DNA from: Helichrysum umbraculigerum
Taxonomy: Eukaryota; Streptophyta; Magnoliopsida; Asterales; Asteraceae
Direction of reading: 5' to 3'
NCBI GenBank assembly: GCA_949592205.1
Contig: CATIUR010000001.1
Coordinates: forward strand, 264,952,250-265,016,249
Length of the DNA stretch: 64,000 bases
Both the position numbers and the translations under genes were made by a program. Position 1 is the first letter of the stretch. Each line of letters starts with the position of its first letter. The notes beneath the pieces were generated by a model. That model was not told the origin of the DNA and did no database searches. It saw only the letters and a list, made by a program, of their open reading frames with translations. Below are positions 31,859 to 43,400 of this stretch, piece by piece.

Positions 31859-32960
31859 TAATATATACGAAGACAATTCACATCTGACCATTCCTGTGAA
31901 TTTCTCTAAATAGTATTGTCTAGCTTTAATACTCTAAAAACAAAATTTATAAGAATTACCAAAATAATGTGATATTTAGAATTTGCCACATGAGGGATGT
32001 GATGATACAAATTCGTCTAGAAGAGACATAGTAATATTTAGTAAGATTGATGGAAACATGATGTACCAAACTGATCGAATCAAACTATAACTAAGATTGG
32101 TGACAAATGGAATTACATCAAAATAATTACACTTAAGAGGGATAATTAATACTCTGTATATAGGTATTATTAGGGGCTAATATGCTACTCGTATTATGGA
32201 AAAATTAGTAAGTTGGTGTGGCCTCGTCAGTGACGGATTCAGGATTTAAAAAGACCCGTAGCAATGATATCTCAATTTTTTGAAATCCGTAGCAGAAACA
32301 AATAATACAACTAAAAATGCTATTTTTCATAAGAAAATTACAATGTAATTGGATTGAATCCATAGCAACTGCTACCCCTACCTTCTACATGGCTCCGCCC
32401 CTACGTCTCGCTTCACGAATAAAGGGATTAAGGAGCTGGTGAGGTTAGGACGTTAGGTGACTTCCCATCTATACAAATTAATTATAATTATATTTTATTT
32501 GATTTGATTTTATATATAGTATAAAGTATAAGTATAGATGTACATTTTGCATACCTAGCTAGCTGGCTAGCTACTTTCATTTAAAACCATTTAAGCTGGT
32601 TTTAAATTTTTATAAATAATATTCATGATTTATAATAATTTTGCATAAAATGTATCGAACTTGTGTAAGAAAGATACTTACTCCTAACTAGTTTGGTCGA
32701 ATAATATAACTTTTAGAAGACTGGATAATAAAATTTACATTTTAAATAGAAGAAGAAGAGCATCCGACGTTTGAACTATTACAAGAGGTTTACGGTTATT
32801 GAATCTTAAGACGTAACCTTGTAGTTTTATAAAATTGTAGTCCATAAAAAAAAAAATCCTAAACTTTAACCAATTAAACAGCTTAAACTCAAACATTGCA
32901 AATGATTTTGTCAAAAAAATAAATTAATCGATAAATATATAAAAACTTACTACTTGTAAT
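31859..32960. other. Intergenic with a possible degraded hAT MITE
   Basis: AT-rich. Between about 32228 and 32402, CAGTGACGGATTCAGGA and GGCTCCGCCCCTACG resemble the left and right ends of hAT MITEs of the CAGTGGCGGAGCCA type, but the ends no longer pair well and no TSD was found. Nothing coding was recognised. Confidence 0.45.
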
Positions 32961-33421
32961 CATAGTTGTTAAACTCTTACGATTCACGAGTCGACTCTTA
33001 CGAGTCGGCTCAGAAATTCAAAAAACGAGGCGACTCGAACCCCGACTCGTAAATGGTTTTGACTCTTACGAGTTATTTATTGACTCTTCCGAGTCGTAGG
33101 CGACTCTTACGAGTCTTGGGCGAATCTTACGAGTCAGAAACCGGACACATGTTTAATGTAATATAATAAAAAATATAAAATGACAAAATATGATTGGAAA
33201 TGACTAATAATCCATTATAAATTAAACATTTGTGTTATTTAATGACTTTCATCATATTTTACTTCAATTAAGGATAGAAATCTAAACAATAATATACATA
33301 TAGATATAAATATATGTATTTATTATAAAATTATGACTCTTACGAGTCGAGTCGAGTAACGAGTTACGAGCTAAAAATCAATACTCCGAATCACGAGTCG
33401 AGTCACGAGTTAACAACTATG
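32961..33421. mobile_element. hAT-type MITE rich in ACTCTTACGAGTC
   Basis: The 461-bp element has ends CATAGTTGTTAAACTC and CATAGTTGTTAACTCG (right end complemented), flanked by CTTGTAAT and TTTGTAAT (32953-32960 and 33422-33429), an 8-bp TSD with one mismatch. Many copies of the palindrome-like GACTCTTACGAGTC occur near both ends. Confidence 0.82.
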
Positions 33422-33492
33422 TTTGTAATAAAGTTTAAAAAATGATAATTCGTACACCACTAATTGTATCACCTACATGTGCTGAGATACGG

Positions 33493-33943
33493 TGTGACAC
33501 CCCACCCCTCGCGATGGCCCTATGGGCTCGAGGGAGGCGGTGGGCCTGCCACCAGCTGAGGCTTATTGGGCCTAGGTCTGCAGCCCAATGCACCCCAACC
33601 CATCACTATTGCTGAGGCCTACCCCTCTATTAGCCAATAGTAGGTTGTTGTGAGACTTGAACTCAAGACCTCACCTTTAATACTAAGTGTTACCACTTAG
33701 TATCACCAATTGAGCTGCAGCTCAATTGGTGATATCAAGTGGAAACACTTGATATTAAAGGTGAGGTCTTGAGTTCAAGTCTCACAACAACCTACTATTG
33801 GCTAATAGAGGGGTGGGCCTCAGCAATAGTGATGGGTTGGGGTGCATTGGGCTGCAGACCTAGGGCCCAATAAGCCTCAGCTAGTGGCAGGCTCACCGCC
33901 TCCCTCGAGCCCATAGGGCCATCGCGAGGGGTGGGGTGTCACA
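33493..33943. repeat. 451-bp near-perfect palindrome with 5-bp TSD; two SINE-like units head to head
   Basis: The element begins TGTGACACCCCACCCC and ends with its complement, is symmetric about CTGCAG at 33715-33720, and is flanked by a perfect TSD TACGG (33488-33492 and 33944-33948). Each arm (about 225 bases) differs from the other at only a few positions. Reading outward from the centre, each arm carries an A-box-like CAGCTCAATTGGT and a B box GAGTTCAAGTCTC, so two tRNA-type promoters point away from each other. The outer TGTGACACC ends match the LTR termini in this window. Confidence 0.88.
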
Positions 33944-34014
33944 TACGGATTCAAATCCCACACACATGTACGGTACCACTTCAGCTATGTGTTATTTACA
34001 AGATATGACAATAA

Positions 34015-34348
34015 GGGTATGTTTGGCAAAACTAGCTTGTAACTGGAGGTTATATTATAAGTTAGAAGCTGGAGCTTATGTGTTTACAAGTGTTTGGTAA
34101 AACTAGCTGGAGCTTATTGATGTAAATTGACATAAAAGGACAAAAAAAAAATGATAAATAATGATATAAGGGGTATATATGTAATTTCTACTTTAATAAG
34201 CTTGTAACTTATTTTTATAAGCTAGAGCTTATTTTTTCAATAAGCTAGCAAAATTTTTTCTACCAAACAAAGCTTGTAGCTTAAGCTTGTGAAAAAAATA
34301 AGCTTAAGCTCCAATAAGCTCTCGTAAACTAGGTTACCAAACATACTC
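34015..34348. mobile_element. PIF/Harbinger (Tourist-like) MITE, TAA TSD
   Basis: The ends GGGTATGTTTGGCAAAAC and GAGTATGTTTGGTAACC (right end complemented) are flanked by TAA on both sides (34012-34014 and 34349-34351). The 334-bp body is rich in AGCTTATT, TAAGCTAGAGC and AGCTTGTAAC words. It has no coding sequence. It lies about 450 bases beyond the 3' end of the KCS coding region. Confidence 0.85.
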
Positions 34349-34351
34349 TAA

Positions 34352-34799
34352 GTAAATAATCATTTTTAAAAACAATGAAATAACATAAATAAATAAAAAG
34401 ATTCAGATCGATATCCTTGATCCATGTATATATGTCTTCCCTGGAACTGGGACCAATGTCACGAGAACTAATTTAACAAAAAATCAAAACTCATAAAGGC
34501 TGCTTTGTTAAACAGATAAACAAAAGAATCTGTGCAGGCAAATCCAAGATTTCCCATAACCCAATAATATTCGAATTTAATCACAATAAATTACACAAAA
34601 GTCAAAATACAATTGTAAAATCAAACGATCAGGTGGGAATTAAAACTTTGTCCCAAAATCACTCTTGTGATTTCTTTCTTCCACCATCAGATATACAAAC
34701 ATCTAACAATGTAACAATAATATAATAATAGTAGTAGTAATATTATCATCATAGTATATATATCAATCATGAAGAGGGCCACTTGAACTTTTCTTGGCC
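34352..34799 (-). other. 3' flank of the KCS gene
   Basis: The region after the KCS stop is AT-rich and presumably holds its 3' untranslated region. No other feature was recognised. Confidence 0.5.
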
Positions 34800-36371
34800 C
34801 TAAACCGGAACCTTAACGGGGTACCGATCAATCGAATCGGCCCATGGGTTTGCTTGACACCCAGCCGGAATCGCCTTCAACGCTCTCCAAACTGCACTAT
34901 TACACTTAAAACCAGACCCAAACGCAATCTGCCAAACACGGTCCCCTTTCGTAACACGTCCTTTAGCTTCCGCGTACGATAACTCATACCACAACGAACT
35001 ACTAGACGTATTCCCAAATCGATGTAACGTCATCCTACTCGGCTCCATATGTCTTTCAGTTAAATTCAAATTCTTTTCCATTTCATCCAAAACGGCCCGT
35101 CCACCCGCATGAATACAAAAATGCTCGAACGCGAGTTTAAAATCTGGAATATACGGCTTCACTTTCATTTTAAACACTTTTCGCTTCACAAGTGTTACAA
35201 AAAACATCAATTGTTCCGAAAATGGTAACACTAAAGGTCCCAAAGTTGTTATATTCGTCTTCAAAGCGTCACCAGCAACTGCCATAAGTTCTCGAGCTAA
35301 TGAAACACCAACGATCCCCTTATCGTCTTCTCGTTGGTAAATACAATTGTAACATTTATCATCAGCTCCTTTATGTGTACGGACTGTGTGCACAAGCTCG
35401 TATTTCGACCTTTTTCGGTCTCTTGATTTGTTAGACAGCAACATTGCAGCACCACCCATACGAAAGATACAATTACATAAAAGCATGGATTTTTCATTAC
35501 CTGGATACCAATTTAAAGTAATATTTTCCATACTCAAAACTATAGCATATGAATTAGGGTTTGCTCTCAATAGATGCTGTGCTAAATCGATTGAAATAAG
35601 GCCTGCACTACAGCCCATACCACCGAGGTTAAAACTCATGATATCCGGTCGCATTTTGTAATGGTTAACGATCATTGAAGAGAGTGAAGGTGTAGGGTTA
35701 AATAAACTACAATTAACGATCAAAATGCTAACTTCTTGAGGACGAATTCCGGTTTTCGAAAATAACGAATCGAGTGCACCAAACATGACAAGCTCGGCTT
35801 CTGACCGAGCTTGTTTCATGTTGAGCTGGGGCGGTCGAGCCGTTATCCCTTCTGGGAGATACGCTTCATCTCCAACACCGGATCGTGATGCGATCCGTTT
35901 TTGGAAATGTAACGTTTCCGGTTCAAAAAAGCCGGATTCTTCCGACATTTTAGTGAACCCTTCATTTGACATTTTTCGATCTTCTTCGGGTTTGTAACAA
36001 GAAAAGTCTACCAAGTAGACAGGGGTGGGCCGTTTGGCCCAGTAAACCCCTGAGAGAAAAAGTAAGAGAATGCCACCAGTCAGACTGGTGGCAGTGTCTA
36101 ACGTCGTGAAAAGTAGGGGGAGACTATCGAGTCTCAACCCGGTAAGTTGAACTAAAGTGGCTATAAATAATGGGAAAAGAATAACAAGCATGAGAAGAGT
36201 GGCTGTGTTACAAGAATAACCGTAACCGAGTTTAACGTATTTTAGTTTAACGGATTGTAAGAAGTCGGGTAGCTTTCGACGAATTTTGATAACAACGGAA
36301 GTCGAGTCTTTGATGTCTAACTCGGCTGTTAATCTCTCTTTATCCATATCTACTGTACTATTACGATCCAT
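34800..36371 (-). CDS. KCS: 3-ketoacyl-CoA synthase, 523 aa, intronless
   Basis: KCS condenses malonyl-CoA with a long-chain acyl-CoA, the rate-setting step of very-long-chain fatty acid elongation at the ER, feeding waxes, suberin and sphingolipids. Two membrane segments lie at about 58-80 and 91-112, after the LPDFLQSVKLKYVKLGY motif (34-50). The FAE1/type III polyketide-synthase domain follows. The catalytic triad is visible: Cys254 in GGMGCSAG, His421 in HFCIHAGG and Asn454 in RFGNTSSSS. Spacing agrees with FAE1 to within a residue or two from memory. Length is typical. Start MDRNST gives the normal N-terminus. The N-terminal motif suggests the KCS4/9/17 branch, which is inference. Near residues 298-303 the usual PNCLF is CNCIF. 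MITEs and a SINE crowd the upstream region from about 36.7 kb. Confidence 0.95.
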   Translation of the reverse strand: MDRNSTVDMDKERLTAELDIKDSTSVVIKIRRKLPDFLQSVKLKYVKLGYGYSCNTATLLMLVILFPLFIATLVQLTGLRLDSLPLLFTTLDTATSLTGGILLLFLSGVYWAKRPTPVYLVDFSCYKPEEDRKMSNEGFTKMSEESGFFEPETLHFQKRIASRSGVGDEAYLPEGITARPPQLNMKQARSEAELVMFGALDSLFSKTGIRPQEVSILIVNCSLFNPTPSLSSMIVNHYKMRPDIMSFNLGGMGCSAGLISIDLAQHLLRANPNSYAIVLSMENITLNWYPGNEKSMLLCNCIFRMGGAAMLLSNKSRDRKRSKYELVHTVRTHKGADDKCYNCIYQREDDKGIVGVSLARELMAVAGDALKTNITTLGPLVLPFSEQLMFFVTLVKRKVFKMKVKPYIPDFKLAFEHFCIHAGGRAVLDEMEKNLNLTERHMEPSRMTLHRFGNTSSSSLWYELSYAEAKGRVTKGDRVWQIAFGSGFKCNSAVWRALKAIPAGCQANPWADSIDRYPVKVPV

Positions 36372-36691
36372 GACTCAAATGTAACAAAAAAAAAAAAAAA
36401 GGTTGTATGAATATATATTGTATGTACTTTTGTTACAAGAATTGTAATAATTAGGGTTTGTGAGATCGAGATGGATTGGAAAGAAACAAGAATAAGAAAA
36501 GAAGAAAGTGTTTGTGTTTGGGAATTGGATATGGAATGAGATTATAAAAGGGAATGGTTTTGGGAAAGTGTATGGAGAAGAAGAAGAGATAGGTAGGGTG
36601 GGCAGAGATAGATGGTTTATTTCATTAAATGGCTGGCCATTGGAGAGGGGAGGGTTGTAGATAGCTCAACTACCTATGGAACACTTCAACA
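36372..36691 (-). promoter_or_regulatory. KCS leader and proximal promoter
   Basis: The 5' leader includes a poly-A run next to the ATG. A minus-strand TTTTATAATCTC at about 36538-36549, roughly 170 bases above the ATG, is a plausible TATA box. The assignment is by position and motif only. Confidence 0.4.
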
Positions 36692-36792
36692 TTATTTATA
36701 AATATATAATCAATCTCATGTTTTGGTTTAGTCAAATCCATCACTCAATTTCTTTGTTTAATACTCATTTGTATATCTATATTTGTTATTGT

Positions 36793-37052
36793 CCAGCTAA
36801 ACTGGTCAGAGGCTTGGGGGTCAATGATAGGAGACCTGGGAAACCCATGTTCGATCCTTGAGGCCAGCGGGTTTTACCATTAATTCGTTGTCGTGCCTTC
36901 GAGCGGACGGATTAGTGGGTTTTTCCCGGATTTGGAGTAACTTGGGGCGCTTAAGGGCTCCGTACGGCTGGATTGGGCCAGTATATGGAGACTTAGCCAT
37001 TGGGTCTCCCCGTACGGAGTACCTAGGCGATTTCTGTTAGCCTTTCAAAAAA
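36793..37052 (+). mobile_element. tRNA-derived SINE in the left duplication copy
   Basis: An A-box-like CAGCTAAACTGG near 36794, a B-box-like ATGTTCGATCC near 36849 and a short terminal A run indicate a SINE of about 260 bases. The right duplication copy lacks it (TTGTTATTG joined to TTATTAAG). No TSD is evident, so a few bases may have been lost on insertion. Its body differs from the SINEs at 28029 and 38990. Confidence 0.75.
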
Positions 37053-37090
37053 TTAAGACAAACCATTAATTCACCAATATATATTTAGTT

Positions 37091-37527
37091 GGGTTAATTA
37101 TTTGGTTATGTATCTAACTTTGCCTTTTTTACTATTGTATGTTACAAACTTTTAAAACATCTATTGTATGTAATAAACTTGTAAAAAATGCTATTGTATG
37201 TAACAAACTTTCAAAACATCTATTGTATGCAATGAACTTGTAAAAAATCTCTATTGTATGTAGCGGGTTACCATGTGTACATGCCAAACTCAAAATGGCT
37301 CTTTAACATTGGTTTATGGCGGCACGAGCAAACTTGAGCAGATCATTGACTACCGCACCATACGATAACAATTTTTTACAAGTTTATTACATACAATAGA
37401 TGTTGTGAAAGTTTGTTACATACAATATCATTTTTTACAATTTTATTACATACAATAGATGTTTTGAAAGTTTGTTACATACAATAGTAAAAGTGCAAAG
37501 TTAAATACATAACCAAACAATTAACCC
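37091..37527. mobile_element. Mutator-type MITE, 9-bp TSD, copy 1
   Basis: A 437-bp element from GGGTTAATTATTTGGTTATG to its complement with TSD TATTTAGTT (37082-37090 and 37528-37536). Each arm holds several CTATTGTATG units, and the loop has GCGGGTTACCATGTGTACATG and GGCGGCACGAGC. It is nearly identical to the element at 37590. Confidence 0.93.
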
Positions 37528-37589
37528 TATTTAGTTTCATAGTTTTAACTTTATATATACAAGAGAAAAGATAATGATTGATTTGTATA

Positions 37590-38032
37590 GGGTTAATTGT
37601 TTGGTTATGTATCTAACTTTGCTCGTTTTACTATTGTATGTAACAAACTTTCAAAATATATATTGTATGCAATAAACTTATAAAAATCCCTATTGTATGT
37701 CACAACCTTTAAAAACATCTATTGTATGCAAAGAACTTGTAAAAAATCTCTATTGTATGTTGCGGGTTACCATGTGTACATGCCAAACTGAAAATGGCTC
37801 TTTAATATTGGTTTGTGGCGGCACGAGCAAACTCTAGCAGATCATTGACTACCGCACCATACGATAGCGATTTTTTACAAGTTTATTGCATACAATAGAT
37901 GTTTTGAAAGTTTGTTACATACAATAGCATTTTAATTTTTACAAGTTTATTACATACAATAGATGTTTTGAAAGTTTGTTACATACAATAGTAAAAAGGG
38001 CAAAGTTAGATACATAACCAAACAATTAACCC
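37590..38032. mobile_element. Mutator-type MITE, 9-bp TSD, copy 2
   Basis: The 443-bp sister of the element at 37091, with its own TSD ATTTGTATA (37581-37589 and 38033-38041), which shows a separate insertion. It shares the loop words of copy 1 with a handful of substitutions. Confidence 0.93.
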
Positions 38033-38642
38033 ATTTGTATATTATTATTTTTGGGTAAGGTCTAAAATGGGCTGCTGCTATTTGAGGGGAATGAAAGGCA
38101 GACGATTTCAACAATCAGATGTCAAACAAAATATGAGAGGATCTTAATTCATAGATGACAATATTTTTTATTTATAAACATACTCAATTTCATGATTTGG
38201 TTTAGTCAAATCCATCACTCAATCTCTTTGTTTAATACTCATTTGTATATCTATATTTGTTATTGTTATTAAGTCAAACCATTAATTCACCAATATATAT
38301 TTAGTTTCATAGTTTTCACTTTATATATACAAGAGAAAAGATAACGATCGATTTGTATATTATTATTTTTGGGTAAAGTCTAAAATGGGCCGTTGCTATT
38401 TGAGGGTAATGAAAGGTAGACGATTTTTTTTTTTGTGATCAACAATCAAATGTCAAACAAAATATGAGAGGATCTTAATTCATAGATGACAATATTATCA
38501 AACATCTTTAAAGGTGTAACCAACTATGAAACAATGATGTAGAAAGTTTTGCTCTAAATTGATTTGTAAACTTTCACACTTGAAAATTTGCATCAAACCA
38601 TAAATAAATAAAACAAAACTGACATTGCATTAGAAAGCGTTA

Positions 38643-38969
38643 GAGCATTAGCAATGACATGGAGTTGAGTTTGGGGTCAGCGGAATTCCAATGAAGGAAG
38701 TTCGGGGTTGGCATTAAACAAACCAAAAAATTGCATTCCCGTCCAAAATCTTTCTTTTTTTTCTTTCTTTTTTTTCGTTTATTTCTTCTTTCTTGCTTTT
38801 TCATGGAGAGTGGGAAGAAAATTTAGTTATGAAGAAAATGAGGTTGAAAGGGGTTCTATTTGGGAGAAAATAGGGTTGAAAGTGTAAATAGTTGAAAGCT
38901 TATCTGACACTGAGCCGTTGATGTGTCAGATGAGATCGAGAGGAGTTCATTTTAACACTGAGGATGCTC
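38643..38969. mobile_element. PIF/Harbinger-like MITE, TTA TSD
   Basis: The ends GAGCATTAGCAATG and GAGCATCCTCAGTG (right end complemented) are flanked by TTA (38640-38642 and 38970-38972). The body is 327 bp with T-rich stretches and no coding. The ends resemble those of the element at 6212. Confidence 0.78.
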
Positions 38970-38989
38970 TTATATTCAACTTATAAATT

Positions 38990-39196
38990 GCCGAGAGCTT
39001 CCAGCTCAAGTGGCACAAGGTGTTTCACTATGACCTTAAGGTCATGGGTTCGAACCCGGATGTGAGCAAAATACTCTCCGGGATGGAGACAGGGGTTTTC
39101 TCTCGAAATATTCGGGTTTCCCCTGGAATTGGTGATGGGTATATGAAGAGGCAATGCCACTGAGCCCAATACTGCCTTTCAAAAAAAAAAAAAAAG
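38990..39196 (+). mobile_element. tRNA-derived SINE with 10-bp TSD
   Basis: A 207-bp insertion with an A-box-like CAGCTCAAGTGGC near 39002, a perfect B box GGGTTCGAACCC at about 39047 and a 15-base A tail. The TSD CTTATAAATT (38980-38989 and 39197-39206) is exact. It inserted just beyond the MITE at 38643. Confidence 0.92.
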
Positions 39197-39381
39197 CTTA
39201 TAAATTATAAATGTGTTGCAACTCACTGGTGTTAAATTTCTAATTATATTATCTTTAAACGTACATTCGTAAAGTTATAATTATTTTTGCAACTTTGTAA
39301 GTAAAACTATTTAATTCCCACATGTGACATAATAAGTCAAATTTACACATTTATACAAAACGTACGGTAAATATTTATAAC

Positions 39382-39682
39382 CAATGTTTTAAAAACCGGT
39401 TCGAACCGGCCGGTTCGACCGGTTCGACCGGATCCGGAGAAGTTTCCGAGTTAGAATGGACCGGTTTTGACCTTAAGTTGACCGGTCAACGAACCGGCGG
39501 TTCGACCGGAAACCGGACGGTTCGACCGGAAACCGGCCGGTTCAACCGGTTTTTTTTTTTTTTTTTTTTTAAAATGATGACGTGGTCGGTTTTGGGGATG
39601 GTTGGACCGGACCGGTTGAACCGGTTCGACCGGAATCGGTGGAGTTTCCGGTTCGATAAAAAAACCGGTTTTTAAAACATTG
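39382..39682. mobile_element. hAT-type MITE, 8-bp TSD
   Basis: The ends CAATGTTTTAAAAACCGG are complemented exactly at the right. The TSD TTTATAAC is perfect (39374-39381 and 39683-39690). The 301-bp body is almost entirely ACCGGTTCGACCGG-type repeats plus a T run near 39550-39570. Confidence 0.92.
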
Positions 39683-40132
39683 TTTATAACACGTGTAATG
39701 CAACATGAAGGCTTATTGACAAGTTATAAATATCCAATCAAAATTAATTTTCATATAATAAAGTAATATTATACTGTTCCAATTTTATTGTCCATATTTT
39801 CTTATTGAGATATTACTTAATAATTGTTCACTTTCAATTTTAACAAATCAGAAAATATTTAGGTAAATATTTATCGTACGTTATTAAAACTTTGTGCAAA
39901 TTTATACAGTTGTACATATTTAATTTGGAACATACGGAGTAGTAAGTAATGTAGTACATAATACATACAGTCCAAATTTGTGTTGAGGTCCCATTTGGTC
40001 TACTAGCTTGTGGGTAGGAACAAGACTCTTCTTTATCAAGGGACCCTTGGTTGCTTTTCTCTCTGTTTTTAGACCAATTGGGTTTGTTTATTTACAGCTT
40101 GTTTTATTTTTTATATACTTTTATAACTTTAC

Positions 40133-40421
40133 GGGTTTATCATTTTAAAGTGCATTATATTTTGACTTTTTTACTATTGTATGACATGGAATTTCATTTG
40201 TTTTATTGTATGTATTGAATTTGTCAATTCTATCTATTGTTTGTATACTTTCATTTTTTAGCATGTATGTATGGGAAACACACAATAGAATGCCAAAAAA
40301 GAAAAGTGTACATACAATAAACGGAATTGACAAATTCACAACATACAATATAAGTTTTGAAAGTACGTACCATACTATAATAAAAGAGGTAAAATATAAT
40401 ACGGTTTGAAACAATAAACCC
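40133..40421. mobile_element. Mutator-type MITE, 9-bp TSD with one mismatch
   Basis: A 289-bp element from GGGTTTATCATTTTAAAGTG to a diverged complement, flanked by TAACTTTAC and TAACTTTAT (40124-40132 and 40422-40430). It shares ACTATTGTATG and TTGTATGTATTGAATTTG with the 8270 and 44497 copies. It is more diverged, so older. Confidence 0.85.
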
Positions 40422-40430
40422 TAACTTTAT

Positions 40431-43400
40431 ATATACATGTCTCATTTCTTTCGTGCAACATAATTTATGAAAATATAAACATGTAGTGCTCGAACCCAAC
40501 TAGCCAGCTAGGTTATATATAAGCTGAAGGTAAGTAACTTTTAAGTTTTCTCAACAACCCTAAGAAAAGCATTTTATTTTAATAATAATAAAGATAAAGA
40601 TTTACATAATTGGAAACACACAAAGGCAAAGACAAAGAGAAAGTAAGTAAAAAAAAAAAAAAAAGAGGTAGGAAAATGAATATATATGATTAAAACGTGT
40701 AGGAAAGAAATAAAAATGGTGGTTAAACAACACGTCTAGAAATTAAAGAAGTGGTGCACATGCGTTAAACCAAAAGAGGGTTAATTAGGAGAAAGTAGCT
40801 CGCTGTCGATTAATTAGTAGGGCGGTGAAGGTAGGTGACTACCCATCTACATACATTTATTATAAATACGTACATATCATATATTTATATTTATTTTTAT
40901 TTATTTTTAGTATTATATATGCATGATGATATATATAATATATACATTTTGTCTAGTACGTTGAAATGGTCAAGGGTATGTTATGTGTACATGTCAGACA
41001 GATAATACGACCCTTGACTGCATACGGTTAAATTGAATTATTGTACGTGCGAATGATCCGTTGGTTTTAATGTTACTTTTATTTTTTTATATGAACATTA
41101 TCTCATCTCATTTCCATTGGTTAGGTGACACTTGCTAATTACAGATTTAATTACGTAATCATCATCTTGATTAAGACATGGAACATACTTATAACTCGGT
41201 GTATGTATAAAATAGATGCTTTAACTTAGAGGGGGAATTCGTAAGTTATTCGGTGTCGTTTCAAGGTTACAAACAAATGTTTTGCTATTAACATCGTCTA
41301 GTGCTTTCGTTACAAGTTTACTATATGTATAAACGATTGTACTTTAACCATTTATCATTACTTATCTTATGTCTTATGGTCTAATGGTGGGTACAAATAG
41401 TTAATTTTTGTTTCAAGTTATTAATTAGTGTGACAACGGTCTATAGTGGTCGTATCATTGCCCAACACATAAAAAGGAAAAACAATTATATATAGAAGCG
41501 GTTAATTTTGATCGGTTGATTAAAAATTCCAAGTTCAAAATTAACGACTAGTCATATCAAATAAATGTCTAAATATAGATATAAAAATTGAGACATGTTG
41601 ATTTCACGTGATGTACTTTATCAAACAATATAGGCGAAAGTGTCGCATATGGTCTTTGTCCTAACGATATAGAAGAACTAGCTGATCAACGGATTATGAG
41701 TTCGAGTCTCGATCACTTGAGAAAAAAAATACATAATGTGTCGTGGTATATACACGTGGGTTTAGATTGTGTAATAATTTGTCCTACCAAGAGGAAATTT
41801 GTGTACTAATTAAGTAAATGTAAATAGGAGACTAGCTCATATATATGAAAGGAATTTGGGCTATCCGTGTATATGTAACGAGTCCCTAACTCTTTAGTTA
41901 CCCATTTCATAAGTAGCTAACAGATGACAAGTATATATAACACCCCAAAGATTCAGTATTGTTGATGGATAATACTCCAATTAGGTTGACCTTAAAGGCT
42001 TAAATTAACATGTATGCACATGATAGGATCCTGATCGAGCTAATTAAAACTCAATTAAATATGTACACTTAAATAGATACATATAGCTACTTCCACACAT
42101 ATATGTTCCTACTTTTTAATTCCAAACACCTCGAGTTTGTCAAAGTCTTAATCCCCTAATGGATATTTATAATCTCCTCAACTAAATCAACGTTTGTTGC
42201 TACTTCCTAATTTCCCTAAATAGTTTGTTGTGTTTATATCATAGAGAGCGGGATGTTTACCATAACGTGATGGTCATTGGTCTACTGATATCGTGATAGC
42301 CTTTCAATTATAAGGTTGGGAGTTATAACTATAATTTATTTTATAGATAAAATTACGAATAAAAAATTAAAAACATATAGTACATTAGTAATTTTAATGT
42401 TTTACTTGAGTTTAGTATTCGTCACAAACTCCAACTTTAACTATATCCCCAAAGAAAAATAATTGATCACTCGTTGAATTCCTTATTCGGCTACCAGTTT
42501 CACATTGCGCGCCACGAATAAATATATCACAATCATGGTCAATATATAAAGTACGTACGTACGTGTTTTGATCACGTGCATTTATGGCTGAGACAGGTTC
42601 CAAATGTTCGTGCATCACGTGTTTCCATCGCTACGATTTACGAACAAAGCTTTATAAATCTCTACAGCCTTTCAGAAAAAATAAATCTCTACACATATAC
42701 CATCTACGTGTCCAAAATTATAGGGTTTTCATTATATTTATTTTATTTTATGTTTTTACTAAATTAATAAATAAATTACAAGAAATGATTGCAAGTAACG
42801 TTGATAGAAAGACGCACACGTAATCTATTAACATTTGCAAAAGACGCAAAAAAGTGAGTCAATGGTCAATTTTTAGAGGTCAAATGTGAAAACAACAACC
42901 CAACGAATAAGCAGGATTTTATGGGATTGTTTCTTCAATTAGTCAAACTTGATTATCATCAAGTAATATATATCTTGGAGTAATGTAATTGTATCTACTT
43001 ATAAAATGTCTTAAAAAAGATATGATCTTTATAACTATAACAAGTATAGCTTTGAGACCCATCAAATAGACTTTGCAACAAGCTTAACATTTACTTATAC
43101 CAAAATCTACTTAAAGTTACAATCTAGCTAGTAACTTATTCATAGAAGGTAAGGGCGGCGTTCGAGCCGTAGCTTTACAACCATAGGGCTAAGATAGGCC
43201 CTTAATTATTCCTAGAACATTGCTTGTATTTTTAAGTTAAGGTTCGATTTGGGGATTTGGTGTAAGCAGTGTAAACTATTTCAACTGGATAAATTCTGTG
43301 AGTCGTGTGGATCACTTTTCAAAAGAAAATTTTCGACCCCAACGTGCATGGGTTTACGAGAATTGCTTTGGGATAAAATCAGAGAATCGATTTTTTTTCG

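Larger units (their letters stand above)
36692..38500. repeat. Tandem duplication; left copy filled by three insertions
   Basis: A unit of about 330 bases is present twice. The right copy (38168-38500) is continuous. The left copy (36692-38167) has the same sequence in the same order but is broken by a SINE (36793-37052) and two Mutator MITEs (37091-37527, 37590-38032). Shared blocks include GGTTTAGTCAAATCCATCAC, AACCATTAATTCACCAATAT, TATATACAAGAGAAAAGATA and ATGAGAGGATCTTAATTC. The right copy reads straight across each MITE insertion point with a single copy of the future TSD. Confidence 0.9.
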
